19,702 bases of DNA from JAIYDJ01 sp038246975 (GCA_038246975.1 JBBRVJ010000056.1:1-19702); one strand, 5' to 3'. Shown: positions 1-9,764, numbered from the stretch's first letter. Made by a program: numbers and translations. The notes: generated by a model not told the origin, from the letters alone.

Positions 1-3000
1 CACTTTCATTTTTTATAACAACGGGTTGCACGTTGTCGCCGTCCATCACCCGGACCAGGGGTCCACTTGCCGCCGCCCCGTTGATCGTGATGCCATCCGC
101 ACCGGGCCGGTCGATCAGTGCATTTGCGGCCAGCAAGGCCCAGGTTGATTCCTGCGTCGACAGCGCCCTAACCCCTGCGATCCGGTCGGTCAACGCCTCG
201 CGGTCTACCGCCTCGGACCCCGATTCCACAGCCAGCGTCAGCACCGCCGCCGTGTCACGATAGTTGGTGCCATAGTCGGTGCGGAACACCTGTTCCGCCT
301 CGAGTCCGGTCCGCGCCTCCAGCCCTGCCGCCGCCTTGCGGAACATCGCATCGGCGCGGGGTTGGTCGCCGTAACTGGCCAGCGCCGCCCCCAGTTGCGC
401 CTGTGCCGTGGGCGTCGCGAACGCAGCGCCCTTGACGTCGGCGTAATAGCGCAAGTCGCCCACCGCCGCCGCCCCTTCGCGGGCAAGCACCATCAGGGCA
501 TAGGCCAGCGCCTCGCCTCCCGTATCGAAATCGGGGAAGTAATTGACCTGATTGCGAAGGTTATCAAGCGCTTGGCGGAAGGCCACGTCGGGCACGGCGT
601 AACCCCGCGCCTTGGCCCGGCTGAGAAAATCGGTCACAAACGCATCCAGCCACATGTCGCCGCTGGATGGTCCCCACAGCCCGAACCCACCCGAGGACGA
701 CTGGTTGGTCAGAACCTCGGCCACCGCCTGTTCGATCCGCACCCCCAGATTGTCGGCCCCCGGAAGGGCCATCGCCTGCGCCATCTCGTCGAAATACAGC
801 AGCGGCAGGGCTTTGGAGGTGATCTGTTCGGTGCAGCCATAGGGATAGCGGTCGAGCGCCGCCAGAATTCCCGGCGCATTCAGCCGGGCAATCGGGCCGA
901 CCGCCAATGTCGCCTTGGACGTGGCCGGGATGAGCCCCGCAAACGCCGCCGCGTCGAAGGTGAAGCTTTGCCCCCTGGCCAGATCAAGGCGCGACACCCG
1001 TACAACCTCGGGGTCGTTGACCTGCACGGGAATGGTCAGGGTCTTCTTCAACTGCTTGCCGTCCGGTGTCACCAAGGCCACATCTATGGTATAAAGCCCC
1101 GCCGCATCCGCCTTGACCGGCACTGCAAAAACCATCTTGCCCTTGTCGGCCAAGTCAAATCCCGATGGCACGGTGCCCAGGGTCAGCCCCGCCGACGACA
1201 CATCCAGTGACATCCGGCCCGACGGCCCGGTCGCGTGGACAATTTCCAGCAGCAACCGGGATTCGTCCCCCGGCGACAGGAAGCGCGGCAGACTGGCGGT
1301 GACGACCACCGGGTCACGCACCAGCACATCCGCCGTCGCCTGACCTACGCCCTTGGCAGACCAGACCACCGCCATCACCCGGACCGTTCCGTTGAACGAC
1401 GGCAGATCGAACGACGTGCGGGCATAGCCATCGGCCCCGACCTGAACCGGCCCGGTAAAATAGGCGACGAGGTCTTCGGTCGGAGGCGGGGCTTTCAGCC
1501 GCGACTGCGCACCTGCGTCGCCACCGGAACGGACCACACCTTGGGCGCCGTTCAGCCCGTCGATCAGACGGCCATAGATGTCGCGGATGCCGACGCCCAG
1601 CTTGCGCTGGCCGAAGTAGTGGCCTTGCGGATCCGGCGGCTCAAATCCCGTAAGGTTAAGAATTCCCAGATCAATCGCCGCAATCGTGGCATAGGCGGTA
1701 TCACCCGGTTCCAGCCCGTCAACCTTGACTGCCACCGCCATCGGCCCGCGTGGCGCGGCTTCGGGGGCGGTCTCGATCGCGGCCGAAAGCGCCCGCAACC
1801 CGGGGTCAATCGCGGCATGAGTCAGGCCCAACGCGCGCGCCGGATTGCGCCCCGCCGCCACATCCATCGGTCGCAGGACCGACGCGGTGACATAGACGCC
1901 CGCGCCCCATTCATCCGTCACGGTCAGCGGGATCAGGTTTTCACCCTCGACCACCTCAACCGCCTGCATCGCGACCAGCCGGTTCGACAGCACGGTGATC
2001 AGCGCCGTCCCCGCCGCGCGCGGCACGACCCGCAGCATCGCGGTTTCACCCGGTTTATAGGCCGCCTTGTCCAGCGACAGTTCCAGAGTATCGGGGGTCG
2101 AGGTGACGTCGGCAGGCGCATACCAACCCGCATAGAAGGTGGTGGATGTCGCCGCCACCTGCCCGTCGTTGCGCTCGACACTCAGTTCGTATTCGCCCCA
2201 TTGGACGGGGGCTGCGATTTCAGCGGGTGCATCGGCCAGCCCCAGATCGCCCTCGGCGACGACCGAGCGGGAAATCACAGGCTCCCAATTCCAGCTTCCA
2301 TAGCTTTGATACCATTGGTAATTCGTCTCGATCCGGGTCAGCACCCAATGCGCGGTCATCGCGGCGGGCGCCAGATCGGGGCCCACACCGATGATCTGGA
2401 ACCGGGCATTGGACCCTTCGGCCGCGACCTCGTCGAACAGCGGCTTTACCCCGATCATCGGCGCAGAGGGCGTCAGCAGTTTCGACACCCGGCGTTCGAC
2501 CGGGCGACCGGACCCTTCGGCGACCCGCACCGTCACCCGCGCCTCCAGCGGTCGCAGCGGGTCATCGACTTGCGGCAGGGCGACGTCGATCACCGCATTG
2601 CCCGCCTCGTCCGTCCGCAGACCGCCGAAGCTTTCCAGCCGCGCATCAAAGAGGTCGTCGTGGCGGCCAAAGACATAGCCGGGAAACGCCTCCAACCCTT
2701 TTGCAGCGCGCAGCAGAACCTCGCCTTCGATGGCAAGGTCAGCCCCCGGTGCGCCGAACAGATAGCGCGCGGCGATGGTCAGGGCAGGCGTATCGCCCAG
2801 CCGGATCGGAGCATCGGCAAGCGTCAGGTCAAAGTCGATGCGTTCGGGCAGGAAATCCTCGACCAGAAACGTCACGCTGGCCAGCGCGCCTGCGTCCTGA
2901 TCGGCCAGCACCTCCAACCGCCAGACCCCGCGCGGTGCAGACCCGGCGATGGGCAAGGCGAACACATGCCCGCCGGCACCACCATCTTCGACCAGCGCGC

Positions 3001-4939
3001 GGTAGTATTCGACCCCATCGGGCCGCAGAACGACGGCGGTCAGCGGCAGACCGGTCAACGCCTCGGCTGTCGCATCGCGCGACAGGGCGGTGGCATAAAC
3101 CGTTTCGCCCGCCCGATAAGCCCCGCGATCCGTGGTCAGGAACACATCGACCGGGGGGGCCGCCTCGCGCCCTTCAACCCCGCGATCCGACAGGTCGAAC
3201 TCCGGATCGGTCAGGGACAGGAACGCCAGATCGCCAGTCCCTTCACGCACCACGACCAAGGCGGGGGCAGCACCCCCCGTGCCGCGCAGCAGACCGGCAT
3301 CCAGACGGGCGTAGCCCTGATCGTCGGTCGTGGCGGACCCCAAAACCTCGTTTGCGGTGCCGAGCAGGTCGACCGACACCCCGGCCTTAGCCGCAGCCGT
3401 GCCCAAAGACCGCACGAACACATGCAGCCCGTCGACCCCCGACATCGTGGTCAAGCCAAGGTCAGAGATGACGAACCACTGCCATCCGGCGGGTGACGTA
3501 TAGGGGTCCACGCCGGGAACCGAAGCGCGTAGCGCATATATCCCCGGCGCCTGCCCCACAATCGCCGCGTCCAGCGGCAAGCGGGTGGTGACATCGACGT
3601 TCACCTCTTGCGCGACTTCGGCTTTGCCCGTCCAGATCTGGGTGCCGATCTCGCCGTTGAAATAGCCTTCCTGATAGTCCGCCATCGGTTGCCCGAAATA
3701 GCCGTTCTGCAAGGAACGCAACAGGTTGCGGTCGGTCACTCGGAACAGGGTGAGGTCAAGCCTGGTGGTGTTCACCGTTTCGACCGGGATCGACGCGCCC
3801 CCGGTTTGCGGCAGCACATAGCCCCGGCCGGGGAAACGTACGCCGGGGCTGCGGTCGCGGATATAGGCCGTGATCTGCACCGATTTCGCCAATTCCTGCC
3901 CATCTGCTGCGGGCAACCCCTCGCGGAACGTCACCGAAACCCGCGCGCCACGGGTCACGCCCTGGACGCACAACTGTCGATAGCCGTCGAACGAGACAGA
4001 CAGACCGGGTTCGGGAAGCTGCACAAAGTTGGAATAGTCCACGCCCGACGCCACGAGGTCTTCGGTGAAGTTAACGCAGATACGCGGGCGCGGGCTGTCA
4101 GTCTGCACTTCGTTCTCGGCAATCCGGAATCCGTATTTGCCGATCGCATTCACCAACGCAGCGGCAGTATCGTCACGCGGTTGCAGGGCTTGAGCCAGAC
4201 GCAGGGCCGACACGGTGTCGCGGCCCCTGCCGATCGCCTCGGCAGCCTCGCCCATGGTCACCAGAATGCTGTGCTGCAAGGCGGGGTTGCCCGCCCTCAG
4301 ATAGGCGTTCATTGCCGCCTGAAAGCTGCGTTCGCGCAGGCTGCCCTGATTGGGGCCTTCGGCTTGGCCCGCCGCCAGCAGCAACCGCGCGTATTCTGCC
4401 CAGCCCTCGGGCAAATCGGTGCGGTTCAGCGCAGCCCCGGTGAACCGTGCTGCCAGATCGTCGTCACCATCCGCCTCGGCCTGCGCGGCCGATGCCATAT
4501 GTTCTTCGGCCGTCCAGCCATCCGTCACGTGCTCGTTCGCCAGATTGGCCGCTTGCGCGGTCGCGGCCGAAATGTCCCAATCCTGCAGAAACTTCAGCTC
4601 GCCCCGCCGCTTGCGGGCCAACGTCTCGACCCCCTCTTCGGCGGTGATCACATAGCCTGAATAAGCTCCCTGAAAGAACGACGTGTCGCCGGGGTTGGAT
4701 TTGGAAAAACACGAGGCGCTTCTGGTATTGAAGGTAAAGGCGGTGCACTGGGTGTTGGCAAGGCAGGCCCGTTCACAGGCGTCCAGCGTGGTGTCGAAGT
4801 AGGTCGCAATGTCGCCGCCCGGCAGATCGGCGTCCTGACTGATCACGAACCGCTTTTCGGGCACCAGCGTCTGGGCGAAACTTGCCACTGGCCCCAAGCC
4901 CAAAACGCCGACAAGAGCCGCAAAAACAAAAGCACGCAT
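1..4939 (-). CDS. Bacterial alpha-2-macroglobulin family protein, PAN/Apple N-terminus, thioester-type (3' end outside window)
   Basis: The frame is open from ATG 4939 to the left edge, giving 1646 codons with no stop, so the C-terminus is missing. A GGAGG sits 6 nt before the ATG. Residues 1-22 look like a Sec signal peptide ending SFA|Q; there is no lipobox Cys, unlike E. coli YfhM. Residues about 30-80 hold Cys55, Cys59, Cys65 and Cys77 in a PAN/Apple-like arrangement. Many beta-rich macroglobulin-like repeats follow. The thioester motif CTEQ lies at residues 1369-1372, inside PYGCTEQ, and an alpha-toroid-like thioester domain follows it (GGFGLWG, MWLDAFVTDFL). The family traps proteases through a Cys-Gln thioester after bait-region cleavage, and in bacteria it is thought to guard the periplasm. 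It is often paired with pbpC, which would lie beyond the left edge if present. The family call is secure; the substrate is unknown. Confidence 0.95.
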   Translation of the reverse strand, partial: MRAFVFAALVGVLGLGPVASFAQTLVPEKRFVISQDADLPGGDIATYFDTTLDACERACLANTQCTAFTFNTRSASCFSKSNPGDTSFFQGAYSGYVITAEEGVETLARKRRGELKFLQDWDISAATAQAANLANEHVTDGWTAEEHMASAAQAEADGDDDLAARFTGAALNRTDLPEGWAEYARLLLAAGQAEGPNQGSLRERSFQAAMNAYLRAGNPALQHSILVTMGEAAEAIGRGRDTVSALRLAQALQPRDDTAAALVNAIGKYGFRIAENEVQTDSPRPRICVNFTEDLVASGVDYSNFVQLPEPGLSVSFDGYRQLCVQGVTRGARVSVTFREGLPAADGQELAKSVQITAYIRDRSPGVRFPGRGYVLPQTGGASIPVETVNTTRLDLTLFRVTDRNLLRSLQNGYFGQPMADYQEGYFNGEIGTQIWTGKAEVAQEVNVDVTTRLPLDAAIVGQAPGIYALRASVPGVDPYTSPAGWQWFVISDLGLTTMSGVDGLHVFVRSLGTAAAKAGVSVDLLGTANEVLGSATTDDQGYARLDAGLLRGTGGAAPALVVVREGTGDLAFLSLTDPEFDLSDRGVEGREAAPPVDVFLTTDRGAYRAGETVYATALSRDATAEALTGLPLTAVVLRPDGVEYYRALVEDGGAGGHVFALPIAGSAPRGVWRLEVLADQDAGALASVTFLVEDFLPERIDFDLTLADAPIRLGDTPALTIAARYLFGAPGADLAIEGEVLLRAAKGLEAFPGYVFGRHDDLFDARLESFGGLRTDEAGNAVIDVALPQVDDPLRPLEARVTVRVAEGSGRPVERRVSKLLTPSAPMIGVKPLFDEVAAEGSNARFQIIGVGPDLAPAAMTAHWVLTRIETNYQWYQSYGSWNWEPVISRSVVAEGDLGLADAPAEIAAPVQWGEYELSVERNDGQVAATSTTFYAGWYAPADVTSTPDTLELSLDKAAYKPGETAMLRVVPRAAGTALITVLSNRLVAMQAVEVVEGENLIPLTVTDEWGAGVYVTASVLRPMDVAAGRNPARALGLTHAAIDPGLRALSAAIETAPEAAPRGPMAVAVKVDGLEPGDTAYATIAAIDLGILNLTGFEPPDPQGHYFGQRKLGVGIRDIYGRLIDGLNGAQGVVRSGGDAGAQSRLKAPPPTEDLVAYFTGPVQVGADGYARTSFDLPSFNGTVRVMAVVWSAKGVGQATADVLVRDPVVVTASLPRFLSPGDESRLLLEIVHATGPSGRMSLDVSSAGLTLGTVPSGFDLADKGKMVFAVPVKADAAGLYTIDVALVTPDGKQLKKTLTIPVQVNDPEVVRVSRLDLARGQSFTFDAAAFAGLIPATSKATLAVGPIARLNAPGILAALDRYPYGCTEQITSKALPLLYFDEMAQAMALPGADNLGVRIEQAVAEVLTNQSSSGGFGLWGPSSGDMWLDAFVTDFLSRAKARGYAVPDVAFRQALDNLRNQVNYFPDFDTGGEALAYALMVLAREGAAAVGDLRYYADVKGAAFATPTAQAQLGAALASYGDQPRADAMFRKAAAGLEARTGLEAEQVFRTDYGTNYRDTAAVLTLAVESGSEAVDREALTDRIAGVRALSTQESTWALLAANALIDRPGADGITINGAAASGPLVRVMDGDNVQPVVIKNES

Positions 4940-5103
4940 CGACAATCCTCCAAAACGCAACACGTAGATGGTCGCATGGCGGTTCCCCTGTTGGCAAGGT
5001 ATCTTGCCTGTACGACACTCTTTGTCACGTTAAGCCGCCGTTCACTTTGTTACGCCAGGTTGGCGGCGGGATTGCGCACCGGACAGAAGGTCCGGGCTGG
5101 CAT
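4940..5103. promoter_or_regulatory. Divergent control region with perfect dyad between A2M and hybrid kinase genes
   Basis: This 164-nt gap separates two divergent genes, so both promoters should lie here. A perfect inverted repeat, GGCAAG-GTAT-CTTGCC, occupies 4993-5008. On the minus strand a weak promoter can be read for the A2M gene: GTGACA, a 17-nt spacer, then AAGATA. The AAGATA falls inside the dyad, so the dyad could be an operator. On the plus strand only a weak candidate (TTGTCA, 17 nt, CTTTGT) was found for the kinase. The dyad is directly visible; the promoter assignments are inference. Confidence 0.35.
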
Positions 5104-7677
5104 ATGGCGGTATGGGTCGGAATGGACATCGCAGATCGGTTGGCAAAAGAGCGCAGGGCAAGGCTGGCCGCCGAACGCTTGCTGGAACAGAAAAGCCTCG
5201 AGTTGTTCACCGCCAATGAAAAACTGGCGCTGCATGCAAGGTCCTTGTCCGATCAGATCGTCGAGCAGCGGCAGGTCGTGAAATCCGCCCTGACCGAAGC
5301 CGAATCGCTGAAAGGGCAGAACATCCGCTTTGTCCACGAACTTGACCGCGCTCACACCATGGCCGTGATGGCCGAGCGGCGGTTGTGGGATTCAATCAAC
5401 ACCTTGCGCGACGGTTTTGCCGTGTTTGACGCCGAAAAGAAACTGGTTGTCGCCAACAAAGCTTATATCGCAGCCTTTGAAGGGCAAAATGTTGACCCCG
5501 GGATCGGCTACGGCGAAGTCGTGCGACTGGCTGCGGAAAGCGGGGCCATAGACATGGCCGATCAAAGTTCAGCCGACTGGCAGGCCATGATGATCGACCG
5601 CTGGGATCAAGACCCGATTCCCCCCATCACGATCAAGTTTCTGTCCGGGATCTGGGTCAAGATCGCGGAAAGGCGGGCCGTGTCCGGCGACGTCGTGACC
5701 CACGCGCTGGATATCACCGAACGGATGCGGGTTTGGGCCGCGATCGAGGCGATCCCGGATGGATTCGTGCTTTATGACAGGGAGGACAGGCTTTTGACCT
5801 GCAATCAGCGCTACCGCGACATTTATGCCGTTTCTGCGCCCGCGATGGTGCCCGGGGCAAGATTCGAAGACATCCTGCGCTATGGGCTTGCGCAGGGCCA
5901 GCACTCCGACGCCAAGGGACGCGAAGAGGAATGGCTTGCCGAACGGATGTTCCAGCATCGCAATCCCCAAGGCATCCAGGAACAGCAGCTCAGCGACGGG
6001 CGCTGGATCAGGGCCCACGATCATCCGACGCCGGACGGCGGCCACGTCGGGTTGCGGGTCGACATCACGCCGCTGAAGGAACAGCAGGTGGCACTTCTGG
6101 CGGCCCGCGAGGCGGCAGAAGCCGCAAACCGCGCCAAATCCGCGTTCCTCGCGAACATGAGCCACGAAATCAGAACCCCGATGAACGGCGTGGTCGGCAT
6201 GGCGGAGCTGCTGTGCGATACCAATCTGTCCGAAGAACAGCGCCTGTTCGCCGAAACCATCCGGTCCTCGGGCGAGGCGTTGCTGGTCATCATCAACGAC
6301 ATTCTGGATTACTCCAAGATCGAGGCGGAACGGCTGACCCTGCACCCCGAACCCTTTGATCTGGAACGCACGATCCACGAGGTTGCGATGCTGCTGCAAC
6401 CGCGCGCACGGGCCAAGGGGCTGGACCTGATGATCGACTTCGACATGTTCCTGCCCACCCGGTTCATCGGCGATCCGGGGCGGATGCGACAGGTTCTGAC
6501 CAATCTGATCGGCAACGCAGTCAAATTCACCGACACCGGCCATGTCCTGATCCGTGTCGTGGGGATGGAGGCAGAGTCCGGGGATCAGCAGTTGCACATC
6601 ACCATCGAGGATACCGGCATCGGTATCGCGCCTGAAAACCTGAGCCACATCTTTGGCGAGTTCAATCAGGTCGAAAGCCAGTCCAACCGCAAGTTCGAGG
6701 GTACCGGCCTTGGTCTTGCCATCTCGCGCCGCCTGATCGACCGGATGGGTGGCGAGGTGTGGGTTGACAGCGAGTTGGGCAAGGGGTCGTGCTTCGGCTT
6801 CCAGTTGACCCTCCCGCTGGCTGAAGAGGTCGCCCCCGCCCTGCTGCCCGTGTTGGTGCGCCGGATGCTGGTGGTCGATGATCAATTCATCAACCGCACC
6901 ATTCTGGAACGCCAACTTGTGCCCTGCGGCATTGACGTGATGCTGTGCCGATCGGGGCCCGAGGCTTTGGCCGTGCTGGACCATGACCGGGATTTCGACA
7001 TAATCCTGACCGATCACAACATGCCCGACATGGACGGTCTGGTTCTGGCGCAGCACATTCGCGCGGCAGGTCTGACGATGCCCATCGTGCTGTTGTCTTC
7101 CAACCCGGCCTTGGCGCGGGAGTGTGACCGGGACGGAACCCTGACGGCCGTGTTGCAAAAACCGATCCTGCGGTCTGAACTTTACCGACGTTTGCAGGCG
7201 CTGACAGCGCCCGAGCCGCCGGTACATACTCAAACCGTCGAACCGACCTTGAACGGCAGCCGCCTGATGCGCGTCCTTGCTGCCGAGGACAACCTGACCA
7301 ACCAGCTGGTCTTTCAGAAGATGATGCGTGACACCGACATTGAGTTGGCCTTTGCCGCAAACGGTCTCGAGGCGGTCGCCCAGTTCAAGACTTTCCGGCC
7401 CGATCTGATCTTCATGGACATCTCGATGCCCGAGATGGACGGGCGTGAGGCTGCGCAAGCGATCCGGGCGCTGGAGGCGGGGCGCAGCCATGTGCCGATC
7501 ATTGCCCTGACCGCCCATGCGATGGACGGCGACGAAACCGCCATCCTTGCCGCCGGGATCGACCGCTACATGACCAAACCGCTGCGCAAGGCAAGCCTGA
7601 TGGAAATGCTGGCAGCACACTGCCCGGTCGAGGCGCGACCTGTCACTGCCGATCAAGGTCAGAGAACGGGGACCTAA
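5104..7677 (+). CDS. Hybrid sensor histidine kinase: coiled coil-PAS-PAS-HisKA-HATPase-REC-REC
   Basis: The product is 857 aa from ATG 5104. The open frame begins at 4882, but that would cross the neighbour's start region, so a downstream ATG is preferred; ATG 5122 is also possible. Residues about 10-75 are a charged probable coiled coil. PAS-like domains lie at about 92-200 and 213-320. The HisKA motif NMSHEIRTPMNG places the phospho-acceptor at His354. The ATPase N box has Asn471, with DTGIGI near 503 and GTGLGL near 533. REC1 spans about 588-700 (VDD, Asp637) and REC2 about 722-840 (AED, Asp772). No transmembrane segment is visible, so it should be a cytoplasmic sensor with signal input through the PAS domains. 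No HPt domain or partner regulator is adjacent, so phosphate would have to leave to a distant HPt protein. The stop overlaps the recQ stop tail to tail. Confidence 0.93.
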   Translation: MAVWVGMDIADRLAKERRARLAAERLLEQKSLELFTANEKLALHARSLSDQIVEQRQVVKSALTEAESLKGQNIRFVHELDRAHTMAVMAERRLWDSINTLRDGFAVFDAEKKLVVANKAYIAAFEGQNVDPGIGYGEVVRLAAESGAIDMADQSSADWQAMMIDRWDQDPIPPITIKFLSGIWVKIAERRAVSGDVVTHALDITERMRVWAAIEAIPDGFVLYDREDRLLTCNQRYRDIYAVSAPAMVPGARFEDILRYGLAQGQHSDAKGREEEWLAERMFQHRNPQGIQEQQLSDGRWIRAHDHPTPDGGHVGLRVDITPLKEQQVALLAAREAAEAANRAKSAFLANMSHEIRTPMNGVVGMAELLCDTNLSEEQRLFAETIRSSGEALLVIINDILDYSKIEAERLTLHPEPFDLERTIHEVAMLLQPRARAKGLDLMIDFDMFLPTRFIGDPGRMRQVLTNLIGNAVKFTDTGHVLIRVVGMEAESGDQQLHITIEDTGIGIAPENLSHIFGEFNQVESQSNRKFEGTGLGLAISRRLIDRMGGEVWVDSELGKGSCFGFQLTLPLAEEVAPALLPVLVRRMLVVDDQFINRTILERQLVPCGIDVMLCRSGPEALAVLDHDRDFDIILTDHNMPDMDGLVLAQHIRAAGLTMPIVLLSSNPALARECDRDGTLTAVLQKPILRSELYRRLQALTAPEPPVHTQTVEPTLNGSRLMRVLAAEDNLTNQLVFQKMMRDTDIELAFAANGLEAVAQFKTFRPDLIFMDISMPEMDGREAAQAIRALEAGRSHVPIIALTAHAMDGDETAILAAGIDRYMTKPLRKASLMEMLAAHCPVEARPVTADQGQRTGT

Positions 7678-9722
7678 CCCTCTGCAATCGTTTGCAGAAA
7701 GGCCGCACCGAAACGATCTATCTTTTGCGGCCCAAGTCCTGCGATGCGGTCCAACTCTCCCAGCGTCGAAGGCCGCGCTTCCGCGATCTGCCGCAAGGTC
7801 GCATGAGAGCACGACAGGTATTTGCCGATCCCGTCCTGCCCACGCGACAGGGTCAGTTGCACATCCGCCAACTGGTCGAACAGTTGCCCCGCATCGCGCC
7901 CGGCCAGTTTACGCCGCGCGGGGTGCATCGCGGGGGTGGCGGCCCCGGTGATCACGTCCAGAAACGCGACGCCGTAGCTTTCCAGCTTTTTCGCGCCGAC
8001 CCCGGTGATCCCCATCATCGCGTCCAGACTGGCGGGCCGGCGTTCGGCCATCTCGATCAGGGTCCGGTCGGCAAAGACCACATAAGCGGGCACGCCCGCC
8101 GCCTCGGCCAATGCGCGGCGCTTGGCCTTGAGGGCCGACAGCAGGTCGGCGTCCTCGTCCGCGACCAAGGCCTTGACGACCACGCGCGACGCGGCACTGG
8201 TGATCGTATCCTTGCGCAAGGTGATGCTGGCCTCGCCGCGCAGGATCGGTCGCGCCGCATCGGTCATCCGCAGGGCGCCGTGACGTTCGGCGTCGGGGCG
8301 CACAAGGTCGCGGCCCATCATCTGGCGCAGCACCGCGCCCCATGCCGGTTTCGACAGGTCACGCCCGACCCCAAAGGTCGGCAACTGATCGTGGCCGCGT
8401 TCCTTGACCTTGGGCGTCGCCGTGCCGGTCAGCACGTCGATCAGATGCCCGGCCCCGAACCATTCGCCCGTGCGCAGCACCGCCGACAGGGCCTTGCGCA
8501 CCGCTTCGGTTGCGTCGAACACGGCAACCGGGCGGTCACACAGGTCGCAATAGCCGCATGGGGCAGAGGTTTCGCCAAAATACCCCAGCAGAACCTGCCG
8601 CCGACAGGCCACCGCCTCGGCCAGCCCCAGCAAGGCATTCAGGCGTCCGTGGTCGGCGGCCTTGCGGTCGGTCGGCGCCGCGCCTTCGTCGATCTGGCTG
8701 CGGCGCAGGCGGATATCGTCAGGGCCATAGAGCGTCAGGGTTTCAGCCGGGGCGCTGTCGCGCCCGGCACGCCCGATTTCCTGATAATATCCTTCGATGG
8801 ATTTCGGCAGATCGGCGTGGGCGACCCAGCGGATATCGGGCTTGTCGATTCCCATCCCGAAGGCAATCGTCGCGACCACGATCAGCCCGTCTTCCTGCTG
8901 AAACCGGATTTCCACCCGGCGGCGTTCTTCGGGGTCCATGCCGCCGTGATAGTAACAGGCCGAGTGGCGCTCTTCGCGCAGGGCCTGTGCCAGAACTTCG
9001 GTCTTGGCGCGGGTGCCGCAATAGACGATCCCGGACTGCCCGCGCCGCGCGGCGGCAAAGCCCAGAATCTGATCGCGCGGTTTGTCCTTGACGGCAAAGG
9101 CAAGGTGGATGTTCGGCCTGTCGAACCCGCGAAGAAACGTCTCGGGCGTAAGCCCCCCGAACAGCCGGGTGACGATTTCGGCCCGGGTTTCCTCATCCGC
9201 CGTGGCGGTAAAGGCGGCCAGGGGCACGTCCAGCGCCTGACGCAGCGCGCCGATCCGCAAGTAATCGGGGCGAAAGTCATGGCCCCATTGCGACACACAA
9301 TGCGCCTCGTCCACCGCGATCAGGCTGACCCCGACGCGCCGCAGCATCGGCACGGTTCCGGGCGAGCCCAGCCGTTCGGGGGCCATGTACAACAGTTTAA
9401 GTTCGCCGGAATCCAGTGCCGCAAACACCTCGGCGGTTTCTGCGTCGGTATTGCCCGACGTCAGCGCCCCTGCTGCGACCCCCGTGGCCCGCAAGGCGCG
9501 CACCTGATCGCGCATCAGGGCAATCAGCGGCGAGATGACCACGGTCACGCCCGACCGGCACAGCGCAGGCAGTTGGAAACACAACGATTTCCCGCCGCCC
9601 GTCGGCATGATGGCCAGCGTGTTGCGCCCGGCCAGCACGGCCTCGACAATCTCTTCCTGCCCCGGCCGGAACTCGGGGAAGCCGAAGACCGATGACAGCA
9701 AGGCATGCGGATCGGAGTACAT
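7674..9722 (-). CDS. recQ: ATP-dependent DNA helicase RecQ with two HRDC domains
   Basis: The product is 682 aa from ATG 9722. A GTG nine bases upstream (9731) is in frame, but the ATG has an AAGAG about 8 nt before it. RecQ unwinds DNA 3' to 5' in recombination and fork repair. Visible motifs are the Q-motif region FRPGQ (18-22), Walker A PTGGGKS (40-46, Lys45), DEAH (138-141) with the RecQ aromatic-rich loop CVSQWGHDFRPDY, and the QEIGRAGRD motif VI. The RQC zinc ligands are Cys373, Cys389, Cys392 and Cys395. A winged-helix region follows, then two HRDC-like repeats at about 525-600 and 605-682, each with a helix-hairpin motif (GITGVGAKKLESYG and GLGPQKIDRFG). E. coli RecQ (about 610 aa) has one HRDC. 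The gene lies 42 nt downstream of the YggT gene, on the same strand. Confidence 0.97.
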   Translation of the reverse strand: MYSDPHALLSSVFGFPEFRPGQEEIVEAVLAGRNTLAIMPTGGGKSLCFQLPALCRSGVTVVISPLIALMRDQVRALRATGVAAGALTSGNTDAETAEVFAALDSGELKLLYMAPERLGSPGTVPMLRRVGVSLIAVDEAHCVSQWGHDFRPDYLRIGALRQALDVPLAAFTATADEETRAEIVTRLFGGLTPETFLRGFDRPNIHLAFAVKDKPRDQILGFAAARRGQSGIVYCGTRAKTEVLAQALREERHSACYYHGGMDPEERRRVEIRFQQEDGLIVVATIAFGMGIDKPDIRWVAHADLPKSIEGYYQEIGRAGRDSAPAETLTLYGPDDIRLRRSQIDEGAAPTDRKAADHGRLNALLGLAEAVACRRQVLLGYFGETSAPCGYCDLCDRPVAVFDATEAVRKALSAVLRTGEWFGAGHLIDVLTGTATPKVKERGHDQLPTFGVGRDLSKPAWGAVLRQMMGRDLVRPDAERHGALRMTDAARPILRGEASITLRKDTITSAASRVVVKALVADEDADLLSALKAKRRALAEAAGVPAYVVFADRTLIEMAERRPASLDAMMGITGVGAKKLESYGVAFLDVITGAATPAMHPARRKLAGRDAGQLFDQLADVQLTLSRGQDGIGKYLSCSHATLRQIAEARPSTLGELDRIAGLGPQKIDRFGAAFLQTIAEG

Positions 9723-9764
9723 CTTATTCACTCTTGCACGCAGGGCGTTTCGAAAGCGTCAAGA

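Noticed and set aside
1235..3496. Long plus-strand open frame (753 codons) opposite the alpha-2-macroglobulin gene
   Set aside because: It is Arg/Pro/Gly/His-rich low-complexity translation with no recognisable motifs, and lies antisense to a clearly coding frame. It arises from GC-rich third positions.
5569..7812. Long minus-strand open frame (747 codons) opposite the hybrid kinase
   Set aside because: The kinase frame carries all HisKA, HATPase and REC motifs; the antisense frame has none and has the Arg/His/Gln-rich composition of a shadow.
7692..9695. Plus-strand open frame (667 codons) opposite recQ
   Set aside because: Antisense shadow of a fully motif-supported helicase gene.
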